From an uncultured Bacilli bacterium (GTDB taxonomy: Bacteria > Bacillota_I > Bacilli_A > RF39 > UBA660): a DNA stretch of 23,720 nt. The notes beneath the pieces were generated by a model. It did not search any database and was not told the DNA's origin. It was given only the letters and a program-made list of their open reading frames with translations. The DNA is taken from positions 1 through 23,720 of the forward strand of contig CANQFI010000010.1 in assembly GCA_947598455.1 (NCBI GenBank), given 5' to 3'. Position numbers and translations under genes: made by a program. Of this stretch, positions 22,719-23,720 are shown piece by piece; the stretch's first letter is position 1; the number at the start of each line of letters is the position of its first letter.

Positions 22719-23193
22719 TCAATTATCATTTTTTATTACTTCTATATTTAAGATATTATGATTGTCTTCAACTATAAACTTTATTTTAAAATTACCAAAT
22801 TTAAAATAATTTTTGTATTTAGGTTTTAAAAATTCTATTGTTGGGAAAATTTTATTTTGACTTAATAATTCATAAATATTAATCTATATTGAATTGTTTT
22901 CTTTAAAAGATTTTGGACATCCTTTGTAACTTTCAGCAATAAATATATCAAAATCGAAAATTCTATTAGGATATTCAATAATTAAATCATCAACTAATTT
23001 TTGAGAGGTAATTTCGATTCCTGTTTCTTCTTTGCATTCACGAATAGATGCTTCTTCATTTGTTTCACCATCTTCAATTTTTCCACCAGGAATGTCATAG
23101 TAATCTTTTCTTTCATCATTTGTTGAATATCTTATAGCGATAACTTTATCTTTATCAAATATAAAAGTTCTTTTTTCTTACAGGTTTGTTCAA
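22719..23193 (-). pseudogene. Broken NUDIX hydrolase gene
   Basis: The minus strand carries a complete NUDIX box G-x5-E-x7-R-E-x2-E-E-x-G in GGKIEDGETNEEASIREC and KEETGI, preceded by KVIAIRYSTNDERKDYYDIP and followed by LIIEYPNRIFDFDIFIAESY. It starts best at TTG 23193 (GAGGTGAT 4 bases upstream; MNKPVRKK), but one base shift is needed near 23165-23172 to join TFIFDKDKV, and a TAG at 22884-22886 interrupts the C-terminal part, which continues open to TGA at 22719. NUDIX enzymes cleave nucleoside diphosphates linked to other groups. It probably headed the operon with the methyltransferase and the ParB-like fusion; a TATAAT at 23212-23217 may be the promoter. Confidence 0.68.
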
Positions 23194-23296
23194 GTATATC
23201 ACCTCAATACCATTATACATTATTTAAGCCTTTAATGATAGCAGAGTAACACAATTTTTTTGTTCATCTTTTCTTTTTCTCCTTTCTTCGAACGAT

Positions 23297-23324
23297 AAAA
23301 AACACAAGAGAGTTTCCCATGTGT
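23297..23324 (-). terminator. Intrinsic terminator of a short transcript near the right edge
   Basis: On the minus strand ACACA-t-GGGA-aac-TCTC-t-TGTGT (one G-U pair, one bulged mismatch) is followed by TTTTTT. It lies only about 40-65 bases after the promoter at 23368-23396, so a very short RNA or an attenuated leader would result. Confidence 0.6.
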
Positions 23325-23367
23325 AAGATAAAACAATAAAACATATGTATAATTTTCGTGTATTACC

Positions 23368-23396
23368 ATAATACCACATTTTAGGCGGACAGTAAA
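23368..23396 (-). promoter_or_regulatory. Promoter overlapped by direct repeats and a palindrome
   Basis: TTTACT (23391-23396), a 17-base spacer and TATTAT (23368-23373) on the minus strand. The -35 lies inside 11-bp direct repeats (23386-23413) and the -10 inside a palindrome GTATTA-CCA-TAATAC (23360-23374), so repressor or replication-type protein binding at this site is plausible. Confidence 0.5.
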
Positions 23397-23413
23397 CGGA
23401 CAGTAAACGGACA
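23386..23413. repeat. Tandem direct repeats of CGGACAGTAAA (two full, one partial)
   Basis: CGGACAGTAAA occurs at 23386-23396 and 23397-23407, and CGGACA follows at 23408-23413. The unit of 11 bases is one helical turn, so bound proteins would line up on one face. The repeat contrasts in GC with its surroundings and has no coding role. Confidence 0.8.
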
Positions 23414-23439
23414 AAAAGCAAAAAACAATGCCTCGCAAA

Positions 23440-23456
23440 CCCTTATAAATAAAGGG
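23440..23456 (-). terminator. Weak hairpin after the right-edge gene
   Basis: CCCTT / AAGGG with a 7-base loop, 21 bases beyond the stop of the gene at 23478, but only three T follow on the minus strand. Confidence 0.3.
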
Positions 23457-23477
23457 AAAAATAAAAATTCAAAAAAA

Positions 23478-23720
23478 TTATTTTTTGGCTAATTTTAAAA
23501 TTACAAATTTTATCATTTCTATAGTAACTGATTTCATAGTTTTTTTATCATATAAAGTAGAATCATTTTCGTAATTAATTAAAACAAAATAATTACTATC
23601 ATTAATAAAAATAATCTTATGTGGCTCATGAATAGATAAGTTTGTATTTTCAAAATGAATATACTTTCCTGATATAAATTCTGTATTAATTTTGGTAACA
23701 TCTTTTAATTTTAATATCTT
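23478..23720 (-). CDS. C-terminal 80 residues of an unknown protein, cut by the window edge
   Basis: The frame is open from the right edge to TAA at 23478-23480. It reads KILKLKDVTKINTEFISGKY, then IHFENTNLSIHEPHKIIFI and NDSNYFVLINYENDSTLYD, ending MIKFVILKLAKK. The alternation of hydrophobic and polar residues suggests a beta-rich domain (PH-like or similar), with a basic helix at the end. There is no membrane segment or catalytic motif in the visible part. No family can be named from this fragment. Confidence 0.55.
   Translation of the reverse strand, partial: KILKLKDVTKINTEFISGKYIHFENTNLSIHEPHKIIFINDSNYFVLINYENDSTLYDKKTMKSVTIEMIKFVILKLAKK

Noticed and set aside
17715..23193. Reassigned stop codons (TAA/TAG read as an amino acid) to explain the interrupted genes
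   Set aside because: Intact genes in the same window end in TAA, TAG and TGA at terminators, the replaced positions show no single consistent residue, and frameshifts are present as well; decay is the simpler reading.
23386..23413. CRISPR-like array at the direct repeats
   Set aside because: The units are 11 bases and directly adjacent, with no spacers; no cas gene nearby.
23224..23438. Two overlapping minus-strand frames of 65 and 68 codons
   Set aside because: They run through the promoter, palindrome, direct repeats and terminator; no ribosome site at their starts, and Cys/Tyr/Phe-rich composition unlike neighbouring proteins.
1..23720. Mycoplasma-type code with TGA as Trp
   Set aside because: Trp is encoded by TGG throughout, and TGA ends genes, for example the glycosylase-like gene at 19445.

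Overview
The window is very A+T-rich (roughly three-quarters A+T by eye) and uses the standard bacterial code: TGG encodes Trp, and TGA is a working stop, for example in the ATGA overlap at 19445-19448. Shine-Dalgarno sites of the AAGGAGG and AGGTGATT type, -10 boxes close to TATAAT, many short AT-rich terminators, and single-membrane secreted or anchored proteins point to a low-GC Bacillota. My guess is an uncultivated gut Bacilli lineage of the RF39/Mycoplasmatota-like kind. No marker gene in the window fixes the taxon.

Positions 1-15.7 kb are a mostly intact chromosomal core. A truncated aquaporin gene diverges from a small membrane-anchored protein. Next come a CCA-adding-enzyme homologue whose nucleotidyltransferase signature has lost its catalytic aspartates, and a minus-strand membrane cluster (DUF2207 protein, 863-aa multispanning protein with three 18-residue repeats, 63-aa protein). 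Plus-strand genes follow: an unknown cytosolic protein, a membrane-anchored thioredoxin-like protein, a UMPH-1-type pyrimidine 5'-nucleotidase and Sua5/YwlC for tRNA t6A synthesis. A large secreted and anchored protein lies on the minus strand. An alkaline-phosphatase-superfamily phosphodiesterase and an overlapping pair (dCMP-deaminase-like, CYTH-domain protein) complete this part. Nucleotide and tRNA metabolism is a recurrent theme, but the genes look like separate housekeeping units rather than one pathway.

From about 15.7 kb to the right edge the window is a decaying accessory region, almost all on the minus strand. It holds an IS3-type orfA remnant, a membrane protein with an RCC1-like propeller, a tnpB (IS200/IS605) fragment abutting an AlbA_2-domain pseudogene, an unknown 372-aa protein with two RN..H motifs translationally coupled to a uracil-DNA-glycosylase-like gene, and a YunG-like domain that once appears to have been fused to that glycosylase. 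It also holds a multiply broken unknown gene, a 56-codon ORF with a perfect Shine-Dalgarno site but an ATC start, and a cluster of broken NUDIX gene, methyltransferase and SnoaL-like/ParB-like fusion. Near the right edge a compact promoter with 11-bp direct repeats and a palindrome sits about 65 bp from a strong terminator. Eight in-frame stops and several frameshifts are concentrated here, against none seen in the first 15 kb.

No tRNA, rRNA or CRISPR array was seen. The most notable points are the CCA-like enzyme with D-to-N changes, the broken YunG-glycosylase fusion with its coupled unknown partner, the SnoaL/ParB-like fusion with a methyltransferase, and the iteron-like promoter unit.
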